Source: JACIYW01 sp014359745
Lineage (GTDB): Bacteria; Pseudomonadota; Alphaproteobacteria; Rhodobacterales; Rhodobacteraceae
Length of the DNA: 64,000 nt
NCBI GenBank assembly: GCA_050433985.1
Contig: JBNPWE010000004.1
Coordinates: 186,001 to 250,000, forward strand
Reading direction: 5' to 3'
Shown here: positions 14,857 through 22,722 of the stretch, piece by piece
Layout of the letters: each line of letters opens with the position of its first letter
Position numbering within the stretch: position 1 is the first letter of the stretch
The notes under the pieces: model-generated
The model's input: the letters and a program-made list of their open reading frames with translations, nothing else
What the model was told of the DNA's origin: nothing
Database searches by the model: none
Translations under genes and position numbers: made by a program

Positions 14857-15558
14857 TCACCCGGCCTCGCGCAGGTTGTGTTTGCGCTGGATCAGGGATT
14901 TGGCGGTTTCCACCGTCACGGCGGCATCGCGGCAATAGGCGTCGGCGCCGATGGCGCGGCCGAATTCCTCGTTCAGGGGGGCGCCGCCGACAAGCACAAG
15001 ATAATCGTCGCGGATGCCTTCGGCCTTCATCGTGTCGATCACCACTTTCATATAGGGCATGGTGGTGGTCAGCAGCGCCGACATGCCGAGGATATCGGCC
15101 TCTTCGCGCCGCACCGCGTCGAGGTATTTCTCGACGGAATTGTTGATGCCAAGGTCGATCACCTCGAATCCCGCCCCCTCCATCATCATGCCGACAAGGT
15201 TCTTGCCGATGTCGTGGATATCGCCCTTGACGGTGCCGATCACCATCTTGCCCATGCGCGGCGCGCCGGTTTCGACCAGAAGCGGTTTGAGGATGGCCAT
15301 GCCGCCCTTCATCGCATTGGCGGCCAGCAGCACCTCGGGCACAAAGAGGATGCCGTCGCGGAAATCATTGCCGACGATGGTCATGCCGGCCACCAGCGCC
15401 TCGGTCAGGACACGGTAGGGTTCCCAGCCGCGGCCCAGCAGGATGTTGACGGCCTCTTCGATTTCCGGGCGCAGGCCGTCGTAAAGGTCGTCATGCATTT
15501 GCAGCGTCAGTTCGTCATCGGGCAGATCGGCCAGGATGATGTCGTCTTCGTCGGCCAT
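14857..15558 (-). CDS. Corrinoid (B12-binding) protein of a methyltransferase system
   Basis: A 233-residue protein with two domains. Residues 15-95 form the helical cap, with VNILLGRGWEPYRVLTEALV, VGNDFRDGILFVPEVLLAAN and AMKGGMAIL. Residues 100-230 form a Rossmann cobalamin-binding domain, with GTVKGDIHDIGKNLVGMMM holding the DxHxxG His that ligates cobalt, GINNSVEKYLDAV, and LVGGAPLNEEFGRAIGADAY. It belongs to the MtbC/MetH-core corrinoid proteins. The homocysteine methyltransferase immediately upstream in the same direction suggests that the pair forms part of a split, B12-dependent methionine synthase. The methyl-THF-binding component is not in the window. Confidence 0.88.
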   Translation of the reverse strand: MADEDDIILADLPDDELTLQMHDDLYDGLRPEIEEAVNILLGRGWEPYRVLTEALVAGMTIVGNDFRDGILFVPEVLLAANAMKGGMAILKPLLVETGAPRMGKMVIGTVKGDIHDIGKNLVGMMMEGAGFEVIDLGINNSVEKYLDAVRREEADILGMSALLTTTMPYMKVVIDTMKAEGIRDDYLVLVGGAPLNEEFGRAIGADAYCRDAAVTVETAKSLIQRKHNLREAG

Positions 15559-15694
15559 GGTCTGTTCCTTGGTTGGGGCGCCGGTTGGCGGCGCTTTGGC
15601 GATCAATGCGCGCAAACCTGCGCTCGCAATTGGCTGATTGCGACATGGCGCGGGTTCTTGTCGGCCAGTCGCGACTGTGTGCGGGCCGCGCGGG

Positions 15695-16720
15695 CTATCC
15701 GCGTCTGCGCCTGCGTCCGGCGCTGCGTTCGGCGGCGGCGGCGCGGTCGGCCGCGTCGGTGCCGTCGGAGGCCGAGGAAAAGCCGCCAAGCGCCGCGGTG
15801 ATCGCATCAAGCGTCGGGCGGTCGCCGGTGGGGCGGGTGTCCAGGGCCGCGCGCATGGCGCGCAGGTGATCGGGGGTGGTGCCGCAGCAGCCGCCGATGA
15901 CAGAGGCCCCGCAATCACGCGCCAGGCAGGCGTATTCGGCCATCAGGGCGGGTGTGCCGTCATAATGGATGTGGCCGTCGTGGAATTTCGGGATGCCGGC
16001 ATTGCCCTTGGCGATGATCGGCAGGTCGGGGCCCTGCGCGGCAAAACCCAGGACGGTGCGCAACAGGTCGGATGCGCCCACCCCGCAATTCGCGCCGAAG
16101 GCCAGCGGCGGATGGGCCAGCTTGCCGACCATGGTCACCATATCGGCAGAGGTCAGGCCCATCATGGTGCGCCCGGCAGTGTCAAAGCTCATGGTGCCGC
16201 ACCAGGGCATGCCCGCCAGGCGCGCGGCCTCGGAGGCGGCGCTGAATTCTTCGGCGGCAGAGATGGTTTCAACCCAAAGGATATCGGCGCCGCCCTCTTT
16301 CAGGCCCTCGGCCTGTTCGTGGAACATCTCGACGGCGCGCGCGTGGGTCAGGGTGCCCATCGGCGCCATGATCTCGCCGGTCGGACCAATGGACCCGGCA
16401 ACGATCACCGTGCGTCCGGCGCGGTCGGCCACCTCGCGGCCAAGTTCGGCGGCGGCGCGGTTGATCTCGCGCACCCGGTGATCCTGTGCGTGCAGTTTCA
16501 GGCGGCTGGCGTTGCCGCCGAAGCTGTTGGTCAGGAACAGATCGCTGCCCGCCTCGACCGCGCCGCGATAGAGGGTGCGGATCTTTTCGGGTTCCTCGAA
16601 ATTCCACATCTCTGGCGCGTCGCCCGACATCAGGCCCATGTTGAACAGATTGGTGCCCGTTGCCCCATCGGTCAGCAGCCAGCCGCGTTCGGCGAGCAGG
16701 CGAGAAAAAACGTTCGGCAT
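15695..16720 (-). CDS. Homocysteine S-methyltransferase (Bmt/MetH N-domain family)
   Basis: A 341-residue zinc-dependent homocysteine methyltransferase. The family signature is visible as LLTDGATGTNLFNMGL, LTNSFGGNASRL, GSIGPTGEI, and the zinc-binding cysteines in FGANCGVGASDLL and IGGCCGTTPDHLRAM. It resembles the N-terminal domain of MetH and betaine-homocysteine methyltransferases; annotators often call it betaine-homocysteine methyltransferase. Because a corrinoid protein follows 136 bases downstream, a role as the homocysteine half of a multi-part methionine synthase is at least as likely. The ATG at 16720 follows AAAGGA. A strong UUCG hairpin lies in its leader. Confidence 0.85.
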   Translation of the reverse strand: MPNVFSRLLAERGWLLTDGATGTNLFNMGLMSGDAPEMWNFEEPEKIRTLYRGAVEAGSDLFLTNSFGGNASRLKLHAQDHRVREINRAAAELGREVADRAGRTVIVAGSIGPTGEIMAPMGTLTHARAVEMFHEQAEGLKEGGADILWVETISAAEEFSAASEAARLAGMPWCGTMSFDTAGRTMMGLTSADMVTMVGKLAHPPLAFGANCGVGASDLLRTVLGFAAQGPDLPIIAKGNAGIPKFHDGHIHYDGTPALMAEYACLARDCGASVIGGCCGTTPDHLRAMRAALDTRPTGDRPTLDAITAALGGFSSASDGTDAADRAAAAERSAGRRRRRG

Positions 16721-16745
16721 CCATCAATCCTTTGCAAAGCGCTGC

Positions 16746-16772
16746 AAGGGGCGGGCCCGAAGGCCACCCCTG
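16746..16772 (-). promoter_or_regulatory. Stable hairpin in the leader of the homocysteine methyltransferase gene
   Basis: On the minus strand AGGGGTGGCC and GGCCCGCCCCT pair around a TTCG loop with one bulge. The hairpin lies about 26 bases upstream of the ATG, followed by a smaller TGCA-GCGCTT-TGCA stem that overlaps the ribosome binding site region. I could not match it to a known SAM, SAH or cobalamin riboswitch. It may modulate translation. Confidence 0.4.
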
Positions 16773-16825
16773 ACTGCCCAGATGACACGGGGCGTGTGTT
16801 GAAGCAAATTCATATAAGGCATAAT

Positions 16826-16849
16826 GATCATGAGTTTTGGCTCATGATC
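16826..16849. repeat. Perfect 9-bp inverted repeat after the zeta-subunit gene
   Basis: GATCATGAG and CTCATGATC flank a 6-base loop, 8 bases downstream of the zeta-subunit stop. No good U-tract follows, so it may be a weak terminator, an mRNA-stabilising hairpin or an operator. Confidence 0.6.
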
Positions 16850-16857
16850 CTGTTCGG

Positions 16858-17172
16858 TCACACCTCGTCGAGGAGCTGCGCCTTGGCCACGGCGACCAGT
16901 TCGGCCATCTTGGCGCGAATCGTCGCCTCGTCGGCGCGCCCGGCCAGATCGGCGGAGACCTTGCGATAGACGTCTTCGTCGCCCGCTTCCTCGAAATCGG
17001 ATTTCACCACTTCCAGCGCATAGGCCGTGGCCGCGTCGCCGGTCTTGCCCAGAAGATCGGCGGCCCAAAGCCCCAGAAGCTTGTTGCGGCGGGCTTCGGC
17101 CCGGAACTGCATGTTTGCATCATGGGCGAACTTTGCCTCGAATGCGTTCTCGCGGTCGTCAAAGGTGCTCAT
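16858..17172 (-). CDS. F1-ATPase inhibitor subunit zeta (DUF1476)
   Basis: A 104-residue, mostly helical, charged protein: MSTFDDRENAFEAKFAHDAN, FRAEARRNKLLGLWAADLLG and AYALEVVKSDFEEAGDEDVY. This is the DUF1476 family, shown in Paracoccus denitrificans to be the zeta subunit that blocks the ATP-hydrolysing direction of F1FO-ATP synthase through its N-terminal segment. The inhibitory N-terminus and the conserved NKLLGLWAA helix are both present. It stands alone, divergent from purC, and no atp genes are nearby, which fits its usual unlinked position in Rhodobacteraceae. Confidence 0.88.
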   Translation of the reverse strand: MSTFDDRENAFEAKFAHDANMQFRAEARRNKLLGLWAADLLGKTGDAATAYALEVVKSDFEEAGDEDVYRKVSADLAGRADEATIRAKMAELVAVAKAQLLDEV

Positions 17173-17347
17173 CTCGGCCTCTCGGTGTGATCATCGGGGT
17201 CAGGTGATGATATGCCCGTGGCGGGGCCGTCCCGCAAGCCCCGATCCGGTATCGGGCCGTTCCTGCGACCTTGCGACCCTGCAAGGCTTGGCCTATAGGA
17301 ACCCGAGGCGCCAATATCATCGGCGGGCGCCGCTGATCGGAGATTTC

Positions 17348-18109
17348 ATGGCACGTCGCAAGAAGATTTACGAGGGCAAGGCCAAGATCCTTTATGAAGG
17401 CCCCGAACCGGGCACGCTTGTGCAATATTTCAAGGACGATGCCACCGCGTTCAACGCCCAGAAAAAGGACGTGATCGAGGGCAAGGGCGTGCTGAACAAC
17501 CGCCTGTCGGAATATTTCATGACCGGGCTGAATTCGATCGGGGTGCCGACGCATTTCATCAAGCGGCTGAACATGCGCGAGCAGTTGATCCGCTCGGTCG
17601 AGATCATCCCGCTTGAGGTGGTGGTGCGCAATGTTGCCGCCGGGTCCATTTCGAAGCGGTTGGGCATTCCCGAGGGCACGGCGCTGCCGCGCCCGATCGT
17701 CGAATTCTACTACAAGGATGACAAACTGGGCGATCCGCTGGTGGCCGAGGAACATATCATCGCCTTTGGCTGGGCCTCGCAGCCCGATCTGGATGACATC
17801 GTGTCGCTGGCGCTGCGGGTCAATGATTTCCTGTCGGGGGTGATGACGGGGGTCGGCATCAAGCTGGTGGATTTCAAGATCGAGATCGGGCGCATCTGGG
17901 AAAACGATTTTCAGCGGCTGATCGTGGCCGATGAAATCAGCCCCGATTCGTGCCGGTTGTGGGACATGAAAACCGGCGAACATCTGGACAAGGACGTGTT
18001 CCGTCGCGATCTGGGCAATCTGGCCGATGCCTATACCGAAGTGGCGCGCAGGCTGGGCGTGTTGCCCACCAATGTCACCCATGCCACCAAACCGACGCTG
18101 ATCAACTGA
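17348..18109 (+). CDS. purC: Phosphoribosylaminoimidazole-succinocarboxamide synthase
   Basis: PurC joins CAIR and aspartate to give SAICAR. The 253-residue protein starts MARRKKIYEGKAKILYEGPE, then has the ATP-site region GVLNNRLSEYFMTGL, VPTHFIKRLNMREQL, VEIIPLEVVVRNVAAGSISK (family signature), the SAICAR-synthetase motif LVDFKIEIGRIWENDF, and LIVADEISPDSCRLWDM. The ATG at 17348 agrees with the family start; the open frame upstream is not conserved. It leads a purC-purS-purQ run, with 14 bases to purS. Confidence 0.97.
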   Translation: MARRKKIYEGKAKILYEGPEPGTLVQYFKDDATAFNAQKKDVIEGKGVLNNRLSEYFMTGLNSIGVPTHFIKRLNMREQLIRSVEIIPLEVVVRNVAAGSISKRLGIPEGTALPRPIVEFYYKDDKLGDPLVAEEHIIAFGWASQPDLDDIVSLALRVNDFLSGVMTGVGIKLVDFKIEIGRIWENDFQRLIVADEISPDSCRLWDMKTGEHLDKDVFRRDLGNLADAYTEVARRLGVLPTNVTHATKPTLIN

Positions 18110-18123
18110 AAGGACGGCCCGCG

Positions 18124-18363
18124 ATGAAAGCACGGGTGCATATCATGCTCAAGGACGGCGTGCTCGATCCGCAGGGGGCGGCGGTGCGCCATGCGCTGGG
18201 TGCGCTGGGGTTCGAGGGGGTGAACGCGGTGCGCCAGGGCAAGGTGATCGACCTTGATCTGGCCGCGACCGATCGCGACGCCGCCGAAGCAGAGGTGCGG
18301 GCGATGTGCGAGAAGCTGCTCGCCAACACCGTCATCGAGAAATACAGCGTCGAGATCGCCTGA
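18124..18363 (+). CDS. purS: Phosphoribosylformylglycinamidine synthase subunit PurS
   Basis: PurS is the small bridging subunit of the PurSQL FGAM synthase used by bacteria that lack the single-chain enzyme. The 79-residue protein reads MKARVHIMLKDGVLDPQGAA, LGFEGVNAVRQGKVIDLDL and EKLLANTVIEKYSVEIA, typical in length and pattern. AAGGA precedes the ATG. PurQ lies 185 bases downstream, with a 54-codon open frame between the two; purL is outside the window. Confidence 0.95.
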   Translation: MKARVHIMLKDGVLDPQGAAVRHALGALGFEGVNAVRQGKVIDLDLAATDRDAAEAEVRAMCEKLLANTVIEKYSVEIA

Positions 18364-18387
18364 CCGGCGCCAACCTGCGGGGACAAG

Positions 18388-18552
18388 ATGCGTATAGCGG
18401 TATTGCGGGACTGTAACGCCGATCTGACGCCGCCGATTGCCCCTGTGATAGCCCTTGACGGGGCAAGCACCGGATTGCGCGCCTTCAACGGCCCGACGCC
18501 GCCGGGCGTGACCGTGTTCATTTCCTTCAGCCAAGAGGCCGTTCGCCAATGA
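18388..18552 (+). CDS. Possible 54-residue protein between purS and purQ
   Basis: An open frame begins with ATG at 18388 after GGGGACAAG, a fair ribosome binding site. It runs MRIAVLRDCNADLTPPIAPV to FISFSQEAVRQ and ends in a TGA that overlaps the purQ ATG (ATGA). The layout is what a translationally coupled gene would show and leaves almost no untranslated spacer. Against it, codon third-position GC looks lower than in purS or purQ, and I recognise no family. It may instead be a leader that sets purQ translation. Confidence 0.4.
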   Translation: MRIAVLRDCNADLTPPIAPVIALDGASTGLRAFNGPTPPGVTVFISFSQEAVRQ

Positions 18553-19220
18553 AAGCCGCCGTCATCACCTTTCCCGGATCGAATTGCGACCGCGACCTTG
18601 CGGTGGCGTTCGAACAGGCAACCGGCACCCCCGCCATGCGGGTCTGGCACAAGGACACGGCGCTGCCTGCGGGCCTTGATATCGTGGCGCTGCCTGGCGG
18701 GTTTTCCTTTGGCGATTACCTGCGTTGCGGGGCGATCGCGGCGCGGTCGCCGATTGCGGCGGCGGTGGTGGATTTTGCCAAACGCGGCGGGCTGGTTCTG
18801 GGCATCTGCAACGGGTTTCAGGTGCTGGTGGAAACCGGCCTGTTGCCCGGCGCGCTGATGCGCAACGCCGGGCTGCGGTTTGTGTGCCGCCCGGTGGGCC
18901 TGCGGGTGGAAACCGCCGACAGCGCCTTTACCAATACCTGGGCCGCGGGCGATCTGATCACGGTGCCGGTGTCCCATCACGACGGCAATTATATCTGTGA
19001 CGATGACACTCTGGCCCGCCTGCGCGGCGAGGATCTCGTTGCGTTCCGCTATACCGACAACCCCAACGGATCGCGCGACGATATCGCGGGCATCCTGTCG
19101 GAGAACCGCCGGGTGCTGGGGATGATGCCGCATCCCGAACGCGCGATCGATCCCGCGCAGGGCGGCACCGATGGGGCGGCGCTGTTTCGCGCATTACTGG
19201 CGGCGATGGCCTCGGCCTGA
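18549..19220 (+). CDS. purQ: Phosphoribosylformylglycinamidine synthase subunit PurQ (glutaminase)
   Basis: PurQ hydrolyses glutamine and passes ammonia to PurL. The 223-residue class I glutamine amidotransferase shows FPGSNCDRDLAVAF at the start, LPGGFSFGDYLRCGAIA, the nucleophile elbow LVLGICNGFQVLVETGLLPG with the catalytic Cys, VPVSHHDGNY, and the C-terminal MMPHPERAIDP with catalytic His and Glu. The ATG overlaps the stop of the small upstream frame. It ends the pur run; a histidine-kinase gene starts 46 bases later in the same direction. Confidence 0.97.
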   Translation: MKAAVITFPGSNCDRDLAVAFEQATGTPAMRVWHKDTALPAGLDIVALPGGFSFGDYLRCGAIAARSPIAAAVVDFAKRGGLVLGICNGFQVLVETGLLPGALMRNAGLRFVCRPVGLRVETADSAFTNTWAAGDLITVPVSHHDGNYICDDDTLARLRGEDLVAFRYTDNPNGSRDDIAGILSENRRVLGMMPHPERAIDPAQGGTDGAALFRALLAAMASA

Positions 19221-19265
19221 GCGCGCGCGCTTGAGCCGGCGTCGCGGGCGGCGTAAACTTGGTGA

Positions 19266-21053
19266 ATGAGCCCGCCTCGAACAGACATCCGCCCAGACAC
19301 CCGCACTGGCATCAGTGACGACCCGGAACACCGCGCCGTTCCTTGGGCGCTACGGATCATCATCGTTGCGCTGATCCTTCTGGCGGTGGCGGTGGTATGG
19401 TTCAGCAATGTCTGGCTGACGCAGCGCTTTACCGAAACCACGCGCAACCGGTCGGAGCTGCGGCTGGTGCTTTACACCGGCAATATCCTGAGCGAGGTGC
19501 AGCGCAATGCCTCGGTGCCGTTGCTGTTGTCGCGTGACCCCGAACTGATCAGCGCGCTGCGCGCGGGCGAATTCATGGCCACCACCCGCCGCCTGATGTC
19601 GTTTCAGGGGGAAATCGGCGCCGCCTCTATCACGCTTCTGGATGCCGACGGGCGCACGGTGGCCGCGACCGACCGCAACCGCTTGGGGGAAAACAACCGG
19701 CAAGCCGCGTATTTCATTGACGCATTGCGCGCCAATGACACGATTTTCAGTTCGGTGCAGCAAGAAGGCGGCGGCTATCGGTTCATCTTTTCGCGGGCGT
19801 TGCGGGCGGATGGCACGGTTCTGGGCGTGATCGAGGTGGGCGTCGATCTGATGAAATTCGAACGGTCCTGGGCCGGGTTCGCCGATGCGGTGATGGTCAC
19901 CGACAGCGAGGGCCGGATCATCCTTTCGACCGAACCGCGCTGGCGCGGGCGCAGCGTTGACGAGGCGCTGGCGCTGCGCTCTCCGCCCTCGGCGATCCGG
20001 CGCGCCATTCAGGCCACCGCCGACTGGGCCCAAGACCCCCCCGATGCCTGGCTGCGCGGCGAAGCGGTGATGCGCAACGAGGCGCGCATCCCGTTCCGGG
20101 GCTGGCGGATCCTTTCCTTCACCCGATACGATTCGGTGCGCGAGCAGGTCAACGGGGTGCTGGCGCTGGAAATCATGGGGTTCGCCATGTTGCTGGCGCT
20201 GACATTTTATGTGCTGTCGCGCCGCGCCTGGTCGCGCAGCGCGTTTTTGCAGCGCGAGTCGGCGGAACTGCGCCTGTTGAACCGCCGCTTGCAGCGGGAA
20301 ATCGCTGAACGCGAAAAGGTGCAAAAGGATCTGGCGGTGGCCGAGCAGACGCTGGCGCAAAGTTCCAAACTGGCGGCGCTGGGCGAGATGTCGGCGGCGG
20401 TCAGCCACGAGCTGAACCAGCCGCTGGCGGCGATGAAGACCTATCTGGCGGGCGCGCGGCTGCTTTTGCGCCGCCGCCGACCCGAAGAGGCGCTGAGCGC
20501 GTTTCAGCGCATCGACGATCTGATCGACCGGATGGCGGCGATTACCCGGCAGTTGAAAAGCTATGCCCGCAAGGGGGGCGATGCATTTGCCCCGGTGGAC
20601 CTGCGCGCGGCGGTGTCGGGGGCGCTGGCGATGATGGAGCCGCAGCTCAAAAGCCTTCAGGTGCGTGTCAACCGCACCCTGCCGCGCGAGCCGGTAATGG
20701 TGATGGCCGATCGTATCCGGCTGGAACAGGTGATCATCAACCTGCTGCGCAACGCGCTGGATGCCACGCGCGGCGTGGCCGACCGGCAGATCGATCTGAT
20801 TGTGTCGGTTGGCGATGTCGCCACCCTGTCGGTGCGCGACAATGGCCACGGGATCGAGAACCTGGAAGGGTTGTTCGAACCGTTTTACACCACCAAGAAA
20901 CCGGGCGACGGCGTTGGCCTGGGTCTGGCGATTTCTTCGGGGATCGTTGCGGAACATGGCGGCCGCCTGACGGCCCATAACGCGGCAGATGGCGGCGCGG
21001 TCTTCGCGATGCAACTGCCGATTCAACAAGAACCTGCCGAGGCAGCCGAGTAA
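19266..21053 (+). CDS. dctB: Sensor histidine kinase, DctB-like
   Basis: A 595-residue membrane sensor. A first transmembrane helix (about residues 27-51) leads into a periplasmic Cache-type sensor (about 55-295), with ETTRNRSELRLVLYTGNILS and a PAS-like PDC core. A second helix (about 300-318, GVLALEIMGFAMLLALTFYV) and a coiled linker follow. The HisKA domain has the phosphoacceptor in AAVSHELNQPLAAMKTYLAG, and HATPase_c shows NLLRNALDAT, NGHGI, FEPFYTTK and GVGLGLAIS. This is the DctB layout for sensing C4-dicarboxylates, although the ligand is not proven and no transporter is linked. It is paired with the regulator 8 bases downstream. Confidence 0.88.
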   Translation: MSPPRTDIRPDTRTGISDDPEHRAVPWALRIIIVALILLAVAVVWFSNVWLTQRFTETTRNRSELRLVLYTGNILSEVQRNASVPLLLSRDPELISALRAGEFMATTRRLMSFQGEIGAASITLLDADGRTVAATDRNRLGENNRQAAYFIDALRANDTIFSSVQQEGGGYRFIFSRALRADGTVLGVIEVGVDLMKFERSWAGFADAVMVTDSEGRIILSTEPRWRGRSVDEALALRSPPSAIRRAIQATADWAQDPPDAWLRGEAVMRNEARIPFRGWRILSFTRYDSVREQVNGVLALEIMGFAMLLALTFYVLSRRAWSRSAFLQRESAELRLLNRRLQREIAEREKVQKDLAVAEQTLAQSSKLAALGEMSAAVSHELNQPLAAMKTYLAGARLLLRRRRPEEALSAFQRIDDLIDRMAAITRQLKSYARKGGDAFAPVDLRAAVSGALAMMEPQLKSLQVRVNRTLPREPVMVMADRIRLEQVIINLLRNALDATRGVADRQIDLIVSVGDVATLSVRDNGHGIENLEGLFEPFYTTKKPGDGVGLGLAISSGIVAEHGGRLTAHNAADGGAVFAMQLPIQQEPAEAAE

Positions 21054-21061
21054 GGACGAAC

Positions 21062-22393
21062 ATGGCACGCGAATTGAAAGTGGCGATCATCGACGATGAA
21101 CAGGACATGCGGCAATCCATCAGCCAATGGCTGGCGCTGTCGGGGTTCGACACCGAAACCTATGCCAGCGCCGAAGAGGCGCTGAAGATCATCGGCGCCG
21201 ATTTTCCCGGTGTGGTGGTGACCGATATCAAGATGCCGGGAATGGACGGGATGGCGCTGCTGAAACGGCTGATGGGGCTGGATTCGGGTCTGCCGGTGAT
21301 CATGATCACCGGGCACGGCGATGTGCCGATGGCGGTTGAGGCGATGCGGCTGGGCGCGTTCGATTTCCTCGAAAAGCCCTTCAACCCCGAACGGATGACC
21401 GAACTGGCCAAACGCGCCGGGCAGATGCGGCGGCTGACGCTGGATAACCGGGCGTTGCGGCGGGAATTGTCGGACGGGTCGGTGCTGATCAAGAAGCTGA
21501 TCGGCACCTCGCCCGACATGGAACGGCTGCGCGAGGATATCCTGGATCTGGGGCAGGCCGATGGCCATGTGCTGATCGACGGGGAAACCGGCACCGGCAA
21601 GACGCTGACGGCGCATGCGCTGCACGCGGTGGGGCCGCGCGCGGGCAAGCGGTTTGTCAGCGTCTCTTGCGCCGCCCTGTCCGAGGATGCGCTGGCCGCG
21701 CGCCTGTTTGGCCCGATGGGCGAGGGGGCCGGCCTGCCCCTGATCGAAGAGGCGCGCGGCGGCACCCTGTGCCTGGAGGATATCGAGGCGCTGAGCCCGC
21801 CGTTACAGGCGCGGCTGCTGACGCTGATCAACGATCAGGGCACGCCGCCCGAAACCCGCATCGTGGCGATTTGCAACGATCACGAACAGGATCGCACCAT
21901 CGAGGATGTGCTGCGCCCCGATCTTTATTACCGGCTGGCGGCGCTGAAAATCACCCTGCCGCCGCTGCGCGCGCGGGGCGAGGATATCCTGACGCTGTTC
22001 ACCCGCCTCAGCGAACAGTTCGCCGAGGAATACGGCTGCGACGCGCCCGACGTTTCGGCGCAGGAGGCAGCCCAGCTTTTGCAGGCGCCCTGGCCCGGCA
22101 ATGTGCGCCAGTTGATCAACATCGCCGAACGCGCCGTGTTGCAGAACCGGCGGGGTTCCGGTTCGATCTCGTCGCTGTTGATGGCCGATACCGAAACCGC
22201 GGGCCCGGCCATGACAACCGAGGGCAAGCCGCTCAAAGACTATGTCGAGGCCTTCGAGAAGATGCTGATCGACAACACCATGCGCCGCCACCGCGGTTCC
22301 ATCGCGGCGGTGATGGACGAGCTGTGCCTGCCACGCCGGACGCTGAACGAAAAAATGGCGAAATATGCGCTAAGCCGGTCGGATTACCTTTGA
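21062..22393 (+). CDS. dctD: DctD/NtrC-like response regulator lacking the GAFTGA loop
   Basis: The 443-residue protein has three parts. The receiver (residues 1-120) has the acidic pair IIDDE, the phosphoacceptor Asp55 in VVVTDIKMPG and Lys105. The AAA+ core (about 145-380) has Walker A GETGTGKT at 174-181. The C-terminal Fis helix-turn-helix reads RHRGSIAAVMDELCLPRRTL. In sigma-54 activators LFG is followed by HxxGAFTGA; here it reads LFGPMGEGAGLPL (215-227), so the loop that contacts sigma-54 is missing, and Walker B reads GGTLCLED with the acidic pair reversed. It may act without sigma-54, as R. capsulatus NtrC does. AGGACGAAC precedes the ATG. Confidence 0.85.
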   Translation: MARELKVAIIDDEQDMRQSISQWLALSGFDTETYASAEEALKIIGADFPGVVVTDIKMPGMDGMALLKRLMGLDSGLPVIMITGHGDVPMAVEAMRLGAFDFLEKPFNPERMTELAKRAGQMRRLTLDNRALRRELSDGSVLIKKLIGTSPDMERLREDILDLGQADGHVLIDGETGTGKTLTAHALHAVGPRAGKRFVSVSCAALSEDALAARLFGPMGEGAGLPLIEEARGGTLCLEDIEALSPPLQARLLTLINDQGTPPETRIVAICNDHEQDRTIEDVLRPDLYYRLAALKITLPPLRARGEDILTLFTRLSEQFAEEYGCDAPDVSAQEAAQLLQAPWPGNVRQLINIAERAVLQNRRGSGSISSLLMADTETAGPAMTTEGKPLKDYVEAFEKMLIDNTMRRHRGSIAAVMDELCLPRRTLNEKMAKYALSRSDYL

Positions 22394-22722
22394 GCGGGGC
22401 GTGGCGCGGATTCTAGCCCGTTGGGGTCATTGCCTTGACCGGTGCGCGCGTGGCAGGCCGTAGCGGTTTTTTTCGAGGGGATGAGGCAAAAACCCACGTC
22501 CTGCCGCGCGCTTGTGGCACGGACAAGTATTTTTTTCGAGAGGATGGAATCAGCGTTTTCAAACGGTCAAGCTGCGGCTCTTGTCGCTGGCAACACGGGC
22601 CAACACGGGCCGCCGTGTCGACGGGGCCACGCACGCGGCCCCTGCCCTTTCATCTTGGCCCAAATACGCATCTTCGCCCGGCAAGAAGGCACGCGCGCCG
22701 TTTCCAACCGGCGCGCCGCCCC
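22394..22722. repeat. 329-base convergent gap holding three dispersed-repeat copies (B1, B2, H)
   Basis: No gene is visible. On the plus strand, downstream of dctD, there are a diverged copy at 22461-22492 (GGTTTTTTTCGAGGGGATGA) and a good copy at 22525-22548 (AAGTATTTTTTTCGAGAGG). On the minus strand, downstream of the peroxiredoxin gene, there is a copy of the second subtype at 22646-22670 (GCGTATTTGGGCCAAGATGA). Each points the same way as the gene it follows. Confidence 0.75.

Noticed and set aside
16721..16857. SAM-II, SAM/SAH or cobalamin riboswitch upstream of the homocysteine methyltransferase gene
   Set aside because: The conserved pseudoknot and core sequences I can recall for these classes are not present; only an unassigned hairpin is reported.
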